Shown: positions 1-6,611 of the stretch, piece by piece
Numbering within the stretch: the stretch's first letter is position 1
Layout of the letters: every line of letters starts with the position of its first letter
Origin: Gammaproteobacteria bacterium
GTDB taxonomy: Bacteria > Pseudomonadota > Gammaproteobacteria > Tenderiales > Tenderiaceae
Direction of reading: 5' to 3'
Assembly: GCA_027001525.1 (NCBI GenBank)
Contig: JALTMR010000169.1
Span: forward strand, 1-6,611
Length of the DNA stretch: 6,611 bases
Notes under the pieces: generated by a model
The model's input: only the letters and a program-made list of their open reading frames with translations
The model's database searches: none
Told to the model about the DNA's origin: nothing
Made by a program: the position numbers and the translations under genes

Positions 1-1703
1 GCCAACTGCTTGGCGGACGACGGCTCGATGGCCGTATCCACCACATCCATCCAGCGCGCTTTGCGATAGGGGGCCCAATCGATAACAAACTCGTGCTTGG
101 CATCCATAACCAGTTCACGGGAGACGAGTTTTCCAGCCTCCAGCATGTCCCGGTAGCCTTTGACCATGCCATCCACTTCCGCTTGTGTCATCAGCCCCTC
201 CGCAATCAGCTGTGCTGAATAGAGCTTGACGGTGGTCGGGTGCTTGCGAATAGTCTGATACATAACCGGCTGTGTCACCGCCGGTTCATCGGCTTCGTTA
301 TGGCCGTGACGACGATAGCAGACGAGATCAATCACCACATCCCGTTTGAATTTGGCCCGGTAGTCGAGCGCCAGCTGGGTGACAAAAATAACGGCCTCGG
401 GATCATCCCCGTTGACGTGAAAAATGGGGGCCTGAATCATTCTCGCCACCTCGGTGCAATACATCGTCGAGCGCACATCGAGGGGGTTACTGGTGGTAAA
501 GCCGATCTGATTATTGGTGATGATATGTACGGTGCCACCTGTGGTAAAGCCACGGGCCTGTGACATATTCAACGTCTCCATCACCACACCCTGGCCGGAA
601 AAAGCGGCGTCACCATGAATCAGCACGGGCAACACCTGGCTGCCTTCGACATCCCGGCGGCGGCGCTGACGAGCCCGCACCGAGCCCTCGACAACCGGGT
701 TAACAATCTCCAGATGAGAGGGATTAAAGGCCAGCGCCAGGTGAACGGTTCCGCCCGGGGTTTTCATGTCTGATGAAAAACCCTGGTGGTATTTCACATC
801 ACCGCAACTGTTGGTCTCCAGGTCGCAGTAGCCTTCAAACTCCTGAAACAGCGTCGCCGGGTTTTTGCCCATGATATTGACGAGTACGTTGAGACGTCCC
901 CGGTGTGCCATGCCCACCACGGCCTCTTTGACGGCCTGACTGCCGGCCCGCCACACCACCTCATCTAGTAGCGGAATGAGAGACTCCCCCCCTTCGAGGG
1001 AGAAGCGCTTCTGGCCCACGTACTTGGTATGAAGATACTGTTCCAGCCCCTCCGCTGCGATCACTTTACGCAGAATGTGCCGGCGAAACTGGGGCGAAAA
1101 CGTGGGCTCACAGCGGCTGCCCTCAAGGTGCTGCTGAATCCAGCGCTTCTCGTTGGAGTCAGTGATGTGCATGTACTCCGCACCGACGCTGCGGCAATAT
1201 GTCTGCTGAAGGTGTTGCAAAATGTCGCGCAGAGGGGCCTGGGGCGGCCCGACCAGTGAGCCCGTGTTGAACTGGGTCTCCATATCCGCCTCAGTCAAGG
1301 CGTGAAAGGTGGGGTCCAGCTCCGCAATAGGGCTCTGCTCCTGAAGTCCTAACGGGTCCAGCTTCGCCTGTTGATGGCCACGCACCCGGTAGGCGTTGAT
1401 GAGCTGAAGCACAGCAACCTGCTTGCTGCTGTCCACCACCGCGCCGACGGTCTGCACACCGCCGCCCCGCCGCTGCCCCATCGCCATGAAATTCTCGCGG
1501 ATGGCATCGTGATCAACATCCGCAGTAGACGAGCTGGACTCCGCCTGCAGCTTCTCGAAAAAAGCCCGCCACTGGACATCCACTGACTCGGGGTCTTCAA
1601 GGTAACGGTAGTAAAGCTCTTCAACAAAGGGGGCGTTGCCACCGAACAGATGGCTATTGGAGAGCAACAGCTGGTAACGATCCGTCGAATTATCCTGGCT
1701 CAT
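1..1703 (-). CDS. sucA: 2-oxoglutarate dehydrogenase E1 component (partial, C-terminus outside window)
   Basis: E1 of the 2-oxoglutarate dehydrogenase complex: thiamine-diphosphate-dependent decarboxylation of 2-oxoglutarate and transfer of the succinyl group to the E2 lipoyl arm, in the cytoplasmic TCA cycle. The frame is open from ATG at 1703 to the window edge, 567 codons; the family is usually about 930-950 residues, so the pyrimidine-binding and C-terminal domains are missing here. Visible in order: the N-terminal E1o helix (about residues 10-50, with EELYYRYLEDPESVDVQWR), the RVRGH segment (106-110), the active-site motifs GMAHRGRLN (His267) and KYHQGFSS (His306), NPSHLE near 330, the ThDP/Mg motif with Asp365 in HGDAA and Asn398 in NNQIGFTT, and CYRRHGHNEADEP (462-474). 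The start matches the family N-terminus. The Shine-Dalgarno is poor: AAGG lies 12 bases upstream, and a second AAAAGG abuts the ATG. It follows the glnB terminator, so it probably has its own promoter. sucB may follow beyond the edge (inference). Confidence 0.97.
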   Translation of the reverse strand, partial: MSQDNSTDRYQLLLSNSHLFGGNAPFVEELYYRYLEDPESVDVQWRAFFEKLQAESSSSTADVDHDAIRENFMAMGQRRGGGVQTVGAVVDSSKQVAVLQLINAYRVRGHQQAKLDPLGLQEQSPIAELDPTFHALTEADMETQFNTGSLVGPPQAPLRDILQHLQQTYCRSVGAEYMHITDSNEKRWIQQHLEGSRCEPTFSPQFRRHILRKVIAAEGLEQYLHTKYVGQKRFSLEGGESLIPLLDEVVWRAGSQAVKEAVVGMAHRGRLNVLVNIMGKNPATLFQEFEGYCDLETNSCGDVKYHQGFSSDMKTPGGTVHLALAFNPSHLEIVNPVVEGSVRARQRRRRDVEGSQVLPVLIHGDAAFSGQGVVMETLNMSQARGFTTGGTVHIITNNQIGFTTSNPLDVRSTMYCTEVARMIQAPIFHVNGDDPEAVIFVTQLALDYRAKFKRDVVIDLVCYRRHGHNEADEPAVTQPVMYQTIRKHPTTVKLYSAQLIAEGLMTQAEVDGMVKGYRDMLEAGKLVSRELVMDAKHEFVIDWAPYRKARWMDVVDTAIEPSSAKQL

Positions 1704-1740
1704 GCCTTTTTACTGCCTTGTTATATGTCGGTCCTTGTTT

Positions 1741-1770
1741 ATTTTCTCGACCACCTGAAAAAAAACTCAA
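1741..1770 (-). promoter_or_regulatory. possible sigma-70 promoter for sucA
   Basis: Between the glnB terminator and sucA there is a TTGAGT -35-like box (1770-1765), an 18-base T-rich spacer and a GAAAAT -10-like box (1746-1741), each matching about four of six consensus bases. The predicted start would be near 1734, leaving about a 30-base leader. A promoter is expected here because a strong terminator separates glnB from sucA, but this exact choice is tentative. I see no other convincing signal in the 133 bases between the terminator and sucA. Confidence 0.3.
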
Positions 1771-1836
1771 GGAGCGCAACCAGTTTTCCCGAAGATATTT
1801 AACTGACTGCTTCAAAAGAACTATTTGCACATCGGC

Positions 1837-1873
1837 AAAACAGAAAAACGAAGGGCTGCCACGCTGACAGCCC
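1837..1873 (-). terminator. Rho-independent terminator of glnB
   Basis: On the minus strand, 36 bases after the glnB stop codon, the arm GGGCTGTCA (1873-1865) pairs with TGGCAGCCC (1861-1853), a nine-base-pair stem with one G-T wobble and a three-base loop. A T-rich tail (TTCGTTTTTCTGTTTT, 1852-1837) follows directly. This is a textbook intrinsic terminator and implies that transcription arriving through glnB mostly ends before sucA. Confidence 0.88.
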
Positions 1874-1909
1874 CAGGTAATGTCTTCAAAAAGAGCGCTG
1901 CCGTGTGCG

Positions 1910-2380
<471 letters not shown>

Positions 2381-4006
2381 CTAGCGATAGCCCGATGTAA
2401 TGGGGTAACGGCGGTCACGCCCAAATGCCCGCTGGCTGATCCGCACCCCCGGGGGGGCCTGGCGCCGTTTGTATTCGTTGATTTTAACCAGCCGCACCAC
2501 CTGCTGAACGACCGCTTCATCATAGCCGGCAGCGACGATATCTTCCGTGCACAGATCCCGTTCCACATACATCTCCAGAATGGCATCGAGAATGTCGTAG
2601 GACGGCAGGCTGTCTTCATCCTTCTGATCCGGGGCCAGTTCCGCGGAAGGCGGCCTGTCGATCACCCGTTGCGGGATCACCGGCGAGATCGTGTTCCGAT
2701 ACCGGGCCAGGCGATAGACCAGCAGCTTGGGCAGATCCTTAATGGGTGCATAGCCTCCGGCCATGTCGCCGTACAAGGTGCAGTAGCCCACCGCCATTTC
2801 GCTTTTGTTGCCGGTGGTCAGCACCATTTTATGTTTCTTGTTGGAGATCGCCATCAGGATGATTCCGCGACAGCGGGCCTGGATATTCTCCTCCGTGGTA
2901 TCCCACGCCTGCCCCTGAAATTCAGCAAACTCGGCTGAAAGAACATCGAGAAAACTGTTGAACGGGGCCTCTATAGCGATGGTGTGGCAGCTCACACCCA
3001 GGGCCTGCGCTTCCAGCTCGGCGTCATCCATGCTCATGTCAGCGGTAAAGCGCGACGGCATTCGCACCGCCTCTACCCGCTCCGGGCCCAGGGCATCCAC
3101 GGCAATGGCCAGCACCAGAGCGGAATCGATCCCCCCGGACAGCCCCAACACCACGCCGTTAAAACCATTTTTCTCGATGTAATCACGCACCCCAAGCACA
3201 ATGGCCTGATAGATACGCTCATCCTCTGACAAAGGGGCATGGCAGCAACCCGCCACAACCCGCACCGATGTCGCCAGCTCAAACTCGACCGGAACAATCT
3301 CCTCCACAAAGGGGCGCGCCTGCGTTTTGATGATGCCGTCCGCATCCATCACAAAGGAGCCACCATCAAAGACCAGCTCATCCTGCCCGCCCACCAGGTT
3401 GCAGTAGACAATAGGCATCGCCGCTTCAGCCAAACGTGCTCGCATCACCTCCTCGCGTTGCTGCGCCTTATGGCTGTGAAAGGGTGACGCATTGAGGTTC
3501 AGCATCAGTTGAGCACCTGCCGCTTTGGCTTGTGCCATCACGCCGGCATGCCACAGGTCTTCGCAAACCGACAGCGCCAGGCGCACGCCTTTATATTCAA
3601 ACACGGTGGCCACCGTACCCGCCTGAAAATAGCGCTTCTCGTCAAACACGCTGTAATTGGGCAGATGCTGCTTGCGATACAGCGCCACCACCTCACCATC
3701 GCAGATCACTGCTGCACTGTTGAAAAGCCTCTCCCCTTGCGGCTCAGGGTAACCCACCACCAGCGCAATACCCCGCACCGCTTTGAGCTGTTCCAGCCCG
3801 TCAGCCACGCGGCGCTGCAAACCCGGCCGAAGCAGCAGGTCCTCCGGCGGATAACCCGTCAGACTCAACTCAGGGAACAGCACCAGATCAGCATGAAACT
3901 CATCACGCGCGTAAGCAGCAGCCTCAACTATTTTGGTGACATTCAAAGGCACATCGCCCACGACCAAATTGATCTGGGCGATGGCAATACGTAGACGTTC
4001 AGACAT
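2381..4006 (-). CDS. nadE: glutamine-dependent NAD+ synthetase (two-domain)
   Basis: Catalyses the last step of NAD+ synthesis: ATP-dependent amidation of deamido-NAD+ (NaAD) using ammonia released from glutamine by its own amidase domain. It has 541 residues, typical of the shorter bacterial two-domain (NadE2-type) enzymes. The N-terminal nitrilase-like domain (about 5-265) shows the catalytic triad Glu46 (FPELSLTGYPPEDLL), Lys112 (RKQHLPNY) and Cys148 (SVCEDLW). The C-terminal synthetase domain (about 268-541) has the pyrophosphatase-type P-loop SGGIDS (290-295), TTGNKSEMAVGYCTLYGD (397-414), and the family tail KINEYKRRQ...FGRDRRYPITSGYR. I start at ATG 4006 because MSERLRIAIAQINLVVGD matches the family N-terminus. 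In-frame TTG codons at 4021 and 4018 lie just after an AAGG (4025-4022) but are too close to use it well; the ATG itself has no well-spaced Shine-Dalgarno. It lies 68 bases after sucD and 132 before glnB. Confidence 0.97.
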   Translation of the reverse strand: MSERLRIAIAQINLVVGDVPLNVTKIVEAAAYARDEFHADLVLFPELSLTGYPPEDLLLRPGLQRRVADGLEQLKAVRGIALVVGYPEPQGERLFNSAAVICDGEVVALYRKQHLPNYSVFDEKRYFQAGTVATVFEYKGVRLALSVCEDLWHAGVMAQAKAAGAQLMLNLNASPFHSHKAQQREEVMRARLAEAAMPIVYCNLVGGQDELVFDGGSFVMDADGIIKTQARPFVEEIVPVEFELATSVRVVAGCCHAPLSEDERIYQAIVLGVRDYIEKNGFNGVVLGLSGGIDSALVLAIAVDALGPERVEAVRMPSRFTADMSMDDAELEAQALGVSCHTIAIEAPFNSFLDVLSAEFAEFQGQAWDTTEENIQARCRGIILMAISNKKHKMVLTTGNKSEMAVGYCTLYGDMAGGYAPIKDLPKLLVYRLARYRNTISPVIPQRVIDRPPSAELAPDQKDEDSLPSYDILDAILEMYVERDLCTEDIVAAGYDEAVVQQVVRLVKINEYKRRQAPPGVRISQRAFGRDRRYPITSGYR

Positions 4007-4039
4007 AGCGGTTAACAACAACCTTAAAAGAGGGGGGCA

Positions 4040-4076
4040 CTACCCGGGCAACACGGCCTGGGTAGCAGGTTTTTTT
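4040..4076 (+). terminator. hairpin with T7 tract facing the sucCD genes (antisense-oriented intrinsic terminator candidate)
   Basis: Read on the plus strand, CTACCCGGGC (4040-4049) pairs with GCCTGGGTAG (4056-4065), ten pairs including one G-T wobble, around the loop AACACG. Four bases later comes a run of seven T (4070-4076). The T run contains the complement of the sucD stop codon. There is no plus-strand gene before it, so it would stop antisense transcription entering sucD. Read on the minus strand the same stem has one A-C mismatch and only a distant TCTTTT, so it would be a weak terminator or an RNA-stabilising hairpin between sucD and nadE. Confidence 0.5.
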
Positions 4077-4944
4077 ACTGCATGACTTGCAGCATCTTGT
4101 CGCCGATCTGCGCGGGAGAGCGGACCACGGCAACACCTGCGGCCTCCAGCGCTTTGAACTTCTCATCTGCTGTGCCTTTACCACCGGCGATGATGGCTCC
4201 GGCATGACCCATGCGTTTTCCGGCAGGAGCTGTCACACCCGCAATATAGGCCACCACCGGTTTGGTCACATGGGCCTGGATGTACTCTGCCGCCGCTTCT
4301 TCGGCTGTACCACCGATCTCGCCCACCATCACGATACCCTCGGTTTGAGGGTCATCCTGGAACAGCGCCAGGCAATCGATAAAATCGGTACCCTGGATTG
4401 GGTCGCCGCCAATACCCACGCAGGTACTCTGCCCCAAGCCGTTGTTAGTGGTCTGAAAAACTGCCTCGTAGGTCAGCGTACCGGAGCGCGAGACAATGCC
4501 GATCTTGCCGGGCTGATGGATCACCCCGGGCATGATGCCGATCTTGCACTGGCCCGGCGTGATGATCCCCGGACAGTTGGGGCCGATCAGGTGAACGTCA
4601 CTGCCCTGCAGGGCAAACTTCACCTTCAGCATGTCCTGCACGGGAATGCCCTCCGTAATACAGGCGATGACGCTGATTCCGGCATCAGCCGCCTCCAGAA
4701 TCGCATCGGCGGCGAAGGCGGCCGGCACGTAGATCATCGTCGCATCGGCACCGGTCTGCTGCACCGCTTCTGCCACCGTATTGAATACAGGAAGCTCGAG
4801 ATGGCGCTGCCCGCCCTTGCCTGGCGTCACACCGCCGACCATCTGCGTACCATAGGCAATGGCCTGCTCGGAGTGGAAGGTACCCTGCTTGCCGGTAAAC
4901 CCCTGGCAAATCACCTTGGTGTTCTTGTCAACCAGTACCGCCAT
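4075..4944 (-). CDS. sucD: succinyl-CoA synthetase (ADP-forming) subunit alpha
   Basis: Alpha subunit of succinyl-CoA synthetase. It binds CoA and carries the phosphohistidine that relays phosphate between succinyl phosphate and the nucleotide bound by SucC, in the cytoplasmic TCA cycle. The protein has 289 residues, the same as E. coli SucD. Visible: the Rossmann CoA-binding N-terminus with [10 protein letters not shown] (15-24), GGVTPGKGG (37-45), ITEGIP (96-101), [12 protein letters not shown] (120-131), [12 protein letters not shown] (149-160), and the active-site histidine His247 in [19 protein letters not shown] (244-262). The start at 4944 matches the [11 protein letters not shown]-terminus; longer in-frame extensions would run back into sucC. 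One base separates the sucC stop from the sucD ATG, which points to translational coupling, and a strong AGGGAGGT lies seven bases upstream inside the sucC end. Confidence 0.98.
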   Translation of the reverse strand: MAVLVDKNTKVICQGFTGKQGTFHSEQAIAYGTQMVGGVTPGKGGQRHLELPVFNTVAEAVQQTGADATMIYVPAAFAADAILEAADAGISVIACITEGIPVQDMLKVKFALQGSDVHLIGPNCPGIITPGQCKIGIMPGVIHQPGKIGIVSRSGTLTYEAVFQTTNNGLGQSTCVGIGGDPIQGTDFIDCLALFQDDPQTEGIVMVGEIGGTAEEAAAEYIQAHVTKPVVAYIAGVTAPAGKRMGHAGAIIAGGKGTADEKFKALEAAGVAVVRSPAQIGDKMLQVMQ

Positions 4945-4945
4945 C

Positions 4946-6115
4946 TCAGTGACCTCCCTTCGATGCTGCCACCACTTTCCGGGCAGCATCAGTTAAATCA
5001 GCCGCGCTGGTGATGGCCAGGCCGCTGCTATCCAGCAGCGCCAGCCCCTGCTTGGCGTTTGTACCCTCCAGACGAACCACCACCGGAATGGTGACCCCCA
5101 CCTCCTTCACTGCAGCAATCACCCCTTCGGCGATGAGATTACAGCGGACGATGCCACCAAAAATATTCACCAGTACCGCTTTGACCTTTTTATCGGCCAG
5201 AATCAATTTGAACGCTTCCGCCACTTTCTCCGCTGTCGTGCCACCGCCCACATCGAGAAAGTTAGCCGGATTCCCCCCCTGAAGTTTGATCAGATCCATG
5301 GTCGCCATAGCCAACCCGGCACCATTGACCATGCAGCCGATTTCACCATCCAGAGTGACGTAGTTGAGGCCATGTTGCTCCGCCTCATGCTCAACCGGGT
5401 CTTCCTGCGTAGCGTCCTGCATCGCGGCCACCGCCTTTTGGCGATAGAGCGCACTGCCATCGATACCCATTTTGGCATCCAGCGCCAGCAAGCTCCCCTC
5501 CCGGGTGATGACCAGCGGATTGATCTCCACCAGGCTGGCATCTTTTTCAACAAATAACGTGTAGAGGCCCAGCAACAGCTTGGTCATCTGCCCCGCCAGG
5601 GTGCCGGGCAAGCCAATGCCAAAACTGATCTGACGACACTGATAGGGCATCAGCCCCACCACCGGGTCCACCGCCACTTTAATCAGCGCCTCGGGCTGCG
5701 TCGCCGCCACCTCTTCGATATCCATCCCGCCCATGGCCGAAGCCATGATGACCACACGCTCACTGGCGCGATCCACCATCAGGCTGACGTAAAGCTCTTT
5801 TTCGATGTCGCAGAGGGATTCGATCAGCACCTGGTTGACAGGCAGCCCTTTGGCATCGGTCTGGTGCGTCACCAAGCGGCTACCCAAATAGGCCTGGGCC
5901 GTCTCTTTCAGCTCGGCAAGACTCTTGACCAGCTTCACACCACCGGCTTTACCTCGCCCGCCAGCGTGAACCTGGGCCTTGATCACCCAACCGTCACCCC
6001 CGAGTCCGCGGGCAACATTTTCAGCTTCCTCAACCGTGCTGGCTGCACCACCCTTGAGCACCGGCACACCGAATTCGGCAAACAGTTGTTTGGCCTGGTA
6101 TTCATGCAAATTCAT
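4946..6115 (-). CDS. sucC: succinyl-CoA synthetase (ADP-forming) subunit beta
   Basis: Beta subunit of succinyl-CoA synthetase: an ATP-grasp protein that binds the nucleotide and Mg2+ and, with SucD, converts succinyl-CoA, ADP and phosphate to succinate, CoA and ATP. It has 389 residues (E. coli SucC 388). The ATP-grasp region includes [17 protein letters not shown] (43-59, Lys46), the [15 protein letters not shown] segment (85-99), and Mg-binding residues Glu197/Asn199 in LVEINP and Asp213 in ALDAKMG. The C-terminal ligase-CoA domain has [15 protein letters not shown] (260-274), NFLDVGGG (285-292) and NIFGGIVRC (317-325). Position 20, where E. coli has Pro in a nucleotide-selectivity region, is Leu here by ungapped comparison from memory; nucleotide preference is therefore not settled by sequence alone. 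ATG 6115 has AAAGGA 11 bases upstream. It begins the sucCD(-nadE-glnB) unit after the ssb terminator. Confidence 0.98.
   Translation of the reverse strand: MNLHEYQAKQLFAEFGVPVLKGGAASTVEEAENVARGLGGDGWVIKAQVHAGGRGKAGGVKLVKSLAELKETAQAYLGSRLVTHQTDAKGLPVNQVLIESLCDIEKELYVSLMVDRASERVVIMASAMGGMDIEEVAATQPEALIKVAVDPVVGLMPYQCRQISFGIGLPGTLAGQMTKLLLGLYTLFVEKDASLVEINPLVITREGSLLALDAKMGIDGSALYRQKAVAAMQDATQEDPVEHEAEQHGLNYVTLDGEIGCMVNGAGLAMATMDLIKLQGGNPANFLDVGGGTTAEKVAEAFKLILADKKVKAVLVNIFGGIVRCNLIAEGVIAAVKEVGVTIPVVVRLEGTNAKQGLALLDSSGLAITSAADLTDAARKVVAASKGGH
4952..4959 (-). promoter_or_regulatory. strong ribosome binding site of sucD inside the sucC 3' end
   Basis: AGGGAGGT on the minus strand sits seven bases before the sucD ATG and overlaps the last codons of sucC (Lys-Gly-Gly-His-stop). 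This supports the ATG at 4944 as the true start and suggests coupled, balanced synthesis of the two subunits. Confidence 0.85.
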
Positions 6116-6140
6116 TGCTGGCTTAGTCCTTTATATGCTT

Positions 6141-6166
6141 TTGATCGGGGGAGTTCGATCAATATA
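6141..6166 (-). promoter_or_regulatory. candidate sucC promoter -10 box overlapping an inverted repeat
   Basis: A perfect seven-base inverted repeat, TTGATCG (6141-6147) and CGATCAA (6156-6162), with an eight-base spacer, lies 26-47 bases upstream of the sucC ATG. On the minus strand a TATATT -10-like box (6166-6161, five of six consensus) overlaps its upstream edge, so a transcript would start inside the repeat. No good -35 was seen at 17 bases. The repeat could be a repressor operator or, if transcription starts further upstream, a leader hairpin. No regulator can be named. Confidence 0.4.
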
Positions 6167-6255
6167 TCGTTTTCTCTGAGCAAAGCCTTAGGGAAGAAAA
6201 ACCGCCCCGGCCTCATCGACAGAGCGATTCCGGCTTCTGATGCTCGAATTCATGC

Positions 6256-6288
6256 AAAAAACAAACAAGGCCGGAGAGACCCGGCCTT
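6256..6288 (-). terminator. Rho-independent terminator of the ssb-like gene
   Basis: On the minus strand AAGGCCGG (6288-6281) pairs perfectly with CCGGCCTT (6274-6267) around a six-base loop and is followed by GTTTGTTTTTT (6266-6256). It lies 36 bases after the stop codon of the ssb-like gene and separates that gene from the sucCD unit. Confidence 0.92.
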
Positions 6289-6324
6289 TGGGGAGACCCC
6301 TGTCGTCATAATTAAAAAAGGGGG

Positions 6325-6611
6325 TTAGAACGGAATATCGTCGTCAAAATCATCAAAGCCATTACCTGCAGGCTGCTGATTCTGTTGCTGAGGCTGGCTT
6401 TGTGGCTGGGACTGGGACTGCCCCTGGGATTGAGCCGGCTGCTGCTGATAGCCCCCCCCCTGCGATTGCTGCTGGTACCCCCCGCCCTGGCCCTTGAAGT
6501 CGCCCACGCCGTAAGTGGACTTGGAGCCGTCCTTGTTCGTCGTGACGACCTCCACGCCGTCGCCGCTGAACTGCTTGAGGCCCGCGGTCACCTTGCCGCC
6601 CGGGCTCAGGG
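6325..6611 (-). CDS. ssb: single-stranded DNA-binding protein-like, C-terminal part (5' end outside window)
   Basis: The reading frame is open from the window edge to TAA at 6327-6325, giving about 94 visible C-terminal residues; the true start lies outside. The end reads GFDDFDDDIPF, the acidic tip by which bacterial SSB recruits repair and replication partners. Before it is a Gly/Gln/Ser-rich linker of about 45 residues, including two GGGYQQQ copies, as in the disordered SSB tail. SSB coats single-stranded DNA during replication, recombination and repair. Oddities: the roughly 40 residues upstream of the linker (KVTAGLKQFSGDGVEVV, then TNKDGSKSTYGVGDF) do not look like the end of the usual SSB OB fold (a YTTEVVA...MQML-type ending). 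Nearly every codon there ends in G or C, unlike the other genes here. It may be a divergent SSB, another protein with an SSB-like tip, or a sequence join. The OB fold itself is not visible, so the assignment rests on the tail. Confidence 0.65.
   Translation of the reverse strand, partial: LSPGGKVTAGLKQFSGDGVEVVTTNKDGSKSTYGVGDFKGQGGGYQQQSQGGGYQQQPAQSQGQSQSQPQSQPQQQNQQPAGNGFDDFDDDIPF
6439..6486 (-). repeat. GGGYQQQ coding repeat with G9 tract in the ssb linker
   Basis: Two 21-base units encoding GGGYQQQ lie at 6486-6466 and 6459-6439, separated by two codons (Ser-Gln). The second unit begins within a run of nine G on the coding strand (C9 at 6452-6460), and the first contains a G6 run (6478-6483). 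The repeat is part of the low-complexity linker that runs to about 6358. Confidence 0.8.

Noticed and set aside
2446..2457. C5G7 run within nadE that might mark a frameshift
   Set aside because: The nadE frame continues unbroken through it and the encoded QAPPGVRI matches the conserved C-terminus, so there is no sign of a frame error. Similar C7 runs in sucA (986-992) and sucC (5273-5279) are also in frame.
3509..3994. 161-codon plus-strand frame inside nadE
   Set aside because: Antisense shadow of the nadE N-terminal domain; the composition (His, Arg, Gln rich) is typical of shadow translation.
4087..5013. 308-codon open frame on the plus strand covering sucD
   Set aside because: It is fully antisense to a certain sucD gene, has no recognisable domain, and its length follows from the GC-rich codon structure of sucD. 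No ribosome binding site or promoter supports it.
6195..6240. Second hairpin-like stretch between the ssb terminator and sucC, followed on the minus strand by TTTTT
   Set aside because: Only short CCGG and ATCG/CGAT pairings with an unequal internal loop, and extra bases before the T run; too weak to call a terminator.
5864..6328. 154-codon plus-strand frame running from sucC across the intergenic region to the ssb stop
   Set aside because: It is antisense to sucC, passes through the ssb terminator and ends in the ssb stop region; no domain and no start signal.

Overview
The window looks like a chromosomal housekeeping segment from a proteobacterium, most likely a gammaproteobacterium. This rests on close resemblance (from memory, no search run) of the encoded SucC, SucD, GlnB and SucA E1 proteins to the E. 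coli proteins, on a single-strand-binding-type C-terminal tip (DFDDDIPF), and on moderately high GC. I cannot name a genus. All six genes I support are on the minus strand, so the transcription order runs from high to low coordinates.

Layout in transcription order: (1) 6611-6325, the 3' part of an ssb-like gene that enters from outside the window, closed by a strong intrinsic terminator at 6288-6256. (2) 6255-6116, an intergenic region with a likely sucC promoter and an inverted repeat over the predicted transcription start. (3) 6115-4075, sucC and sucD, both subunits of succinyl-CoA synthetase, one base apart. (4) A 68-base gap holding a hairpin with a T tract that faces against the genes. 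(5) 4006-2381, nadE, the two-domain glutamine-dependent NAD+ synthetase. (6) 2380-2249, a 132-base gap with a good glnB ribosome binding site and no confident promoter or terminator. (7) 2248-1910, glnB, a P-II signalling protein, followed by a strong terminator at 1873-1837. (8) 1836-1704, a probable sucA promoter region. (9) 1703-1, the first 567 codons of sucA (2-oxoglutarate dehydrogenase E1), which runs off the window.

Functionally the genes sit around 2-oxoglutarate. SucA consumes it, SucCD takes the succinyl-CoA onward to succinate with ATP formation, GlnB senses 2-oxoglutarate and ATP/ADP and receives glutamine information by uridylylation, and NadE uses glutamine and ATP to make the NAD+ that the dehydrogenase needs. 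The nadE-glnB adjacency is notable because P-II control of this NAD synthetase type is known in Azospirillum brasilense. sucCD is separated from sucA here, unlike the sucABCD order of E. coli.

I find no new defence, mobile or CRISPR system. The points most worth a second look are the nadE-glnB linkage, the odd visible body and G9 tract of the ssb-like gene, the inverted repeat upstream of sucC, and the reverse-facing terminator-like hairpin after sucD.
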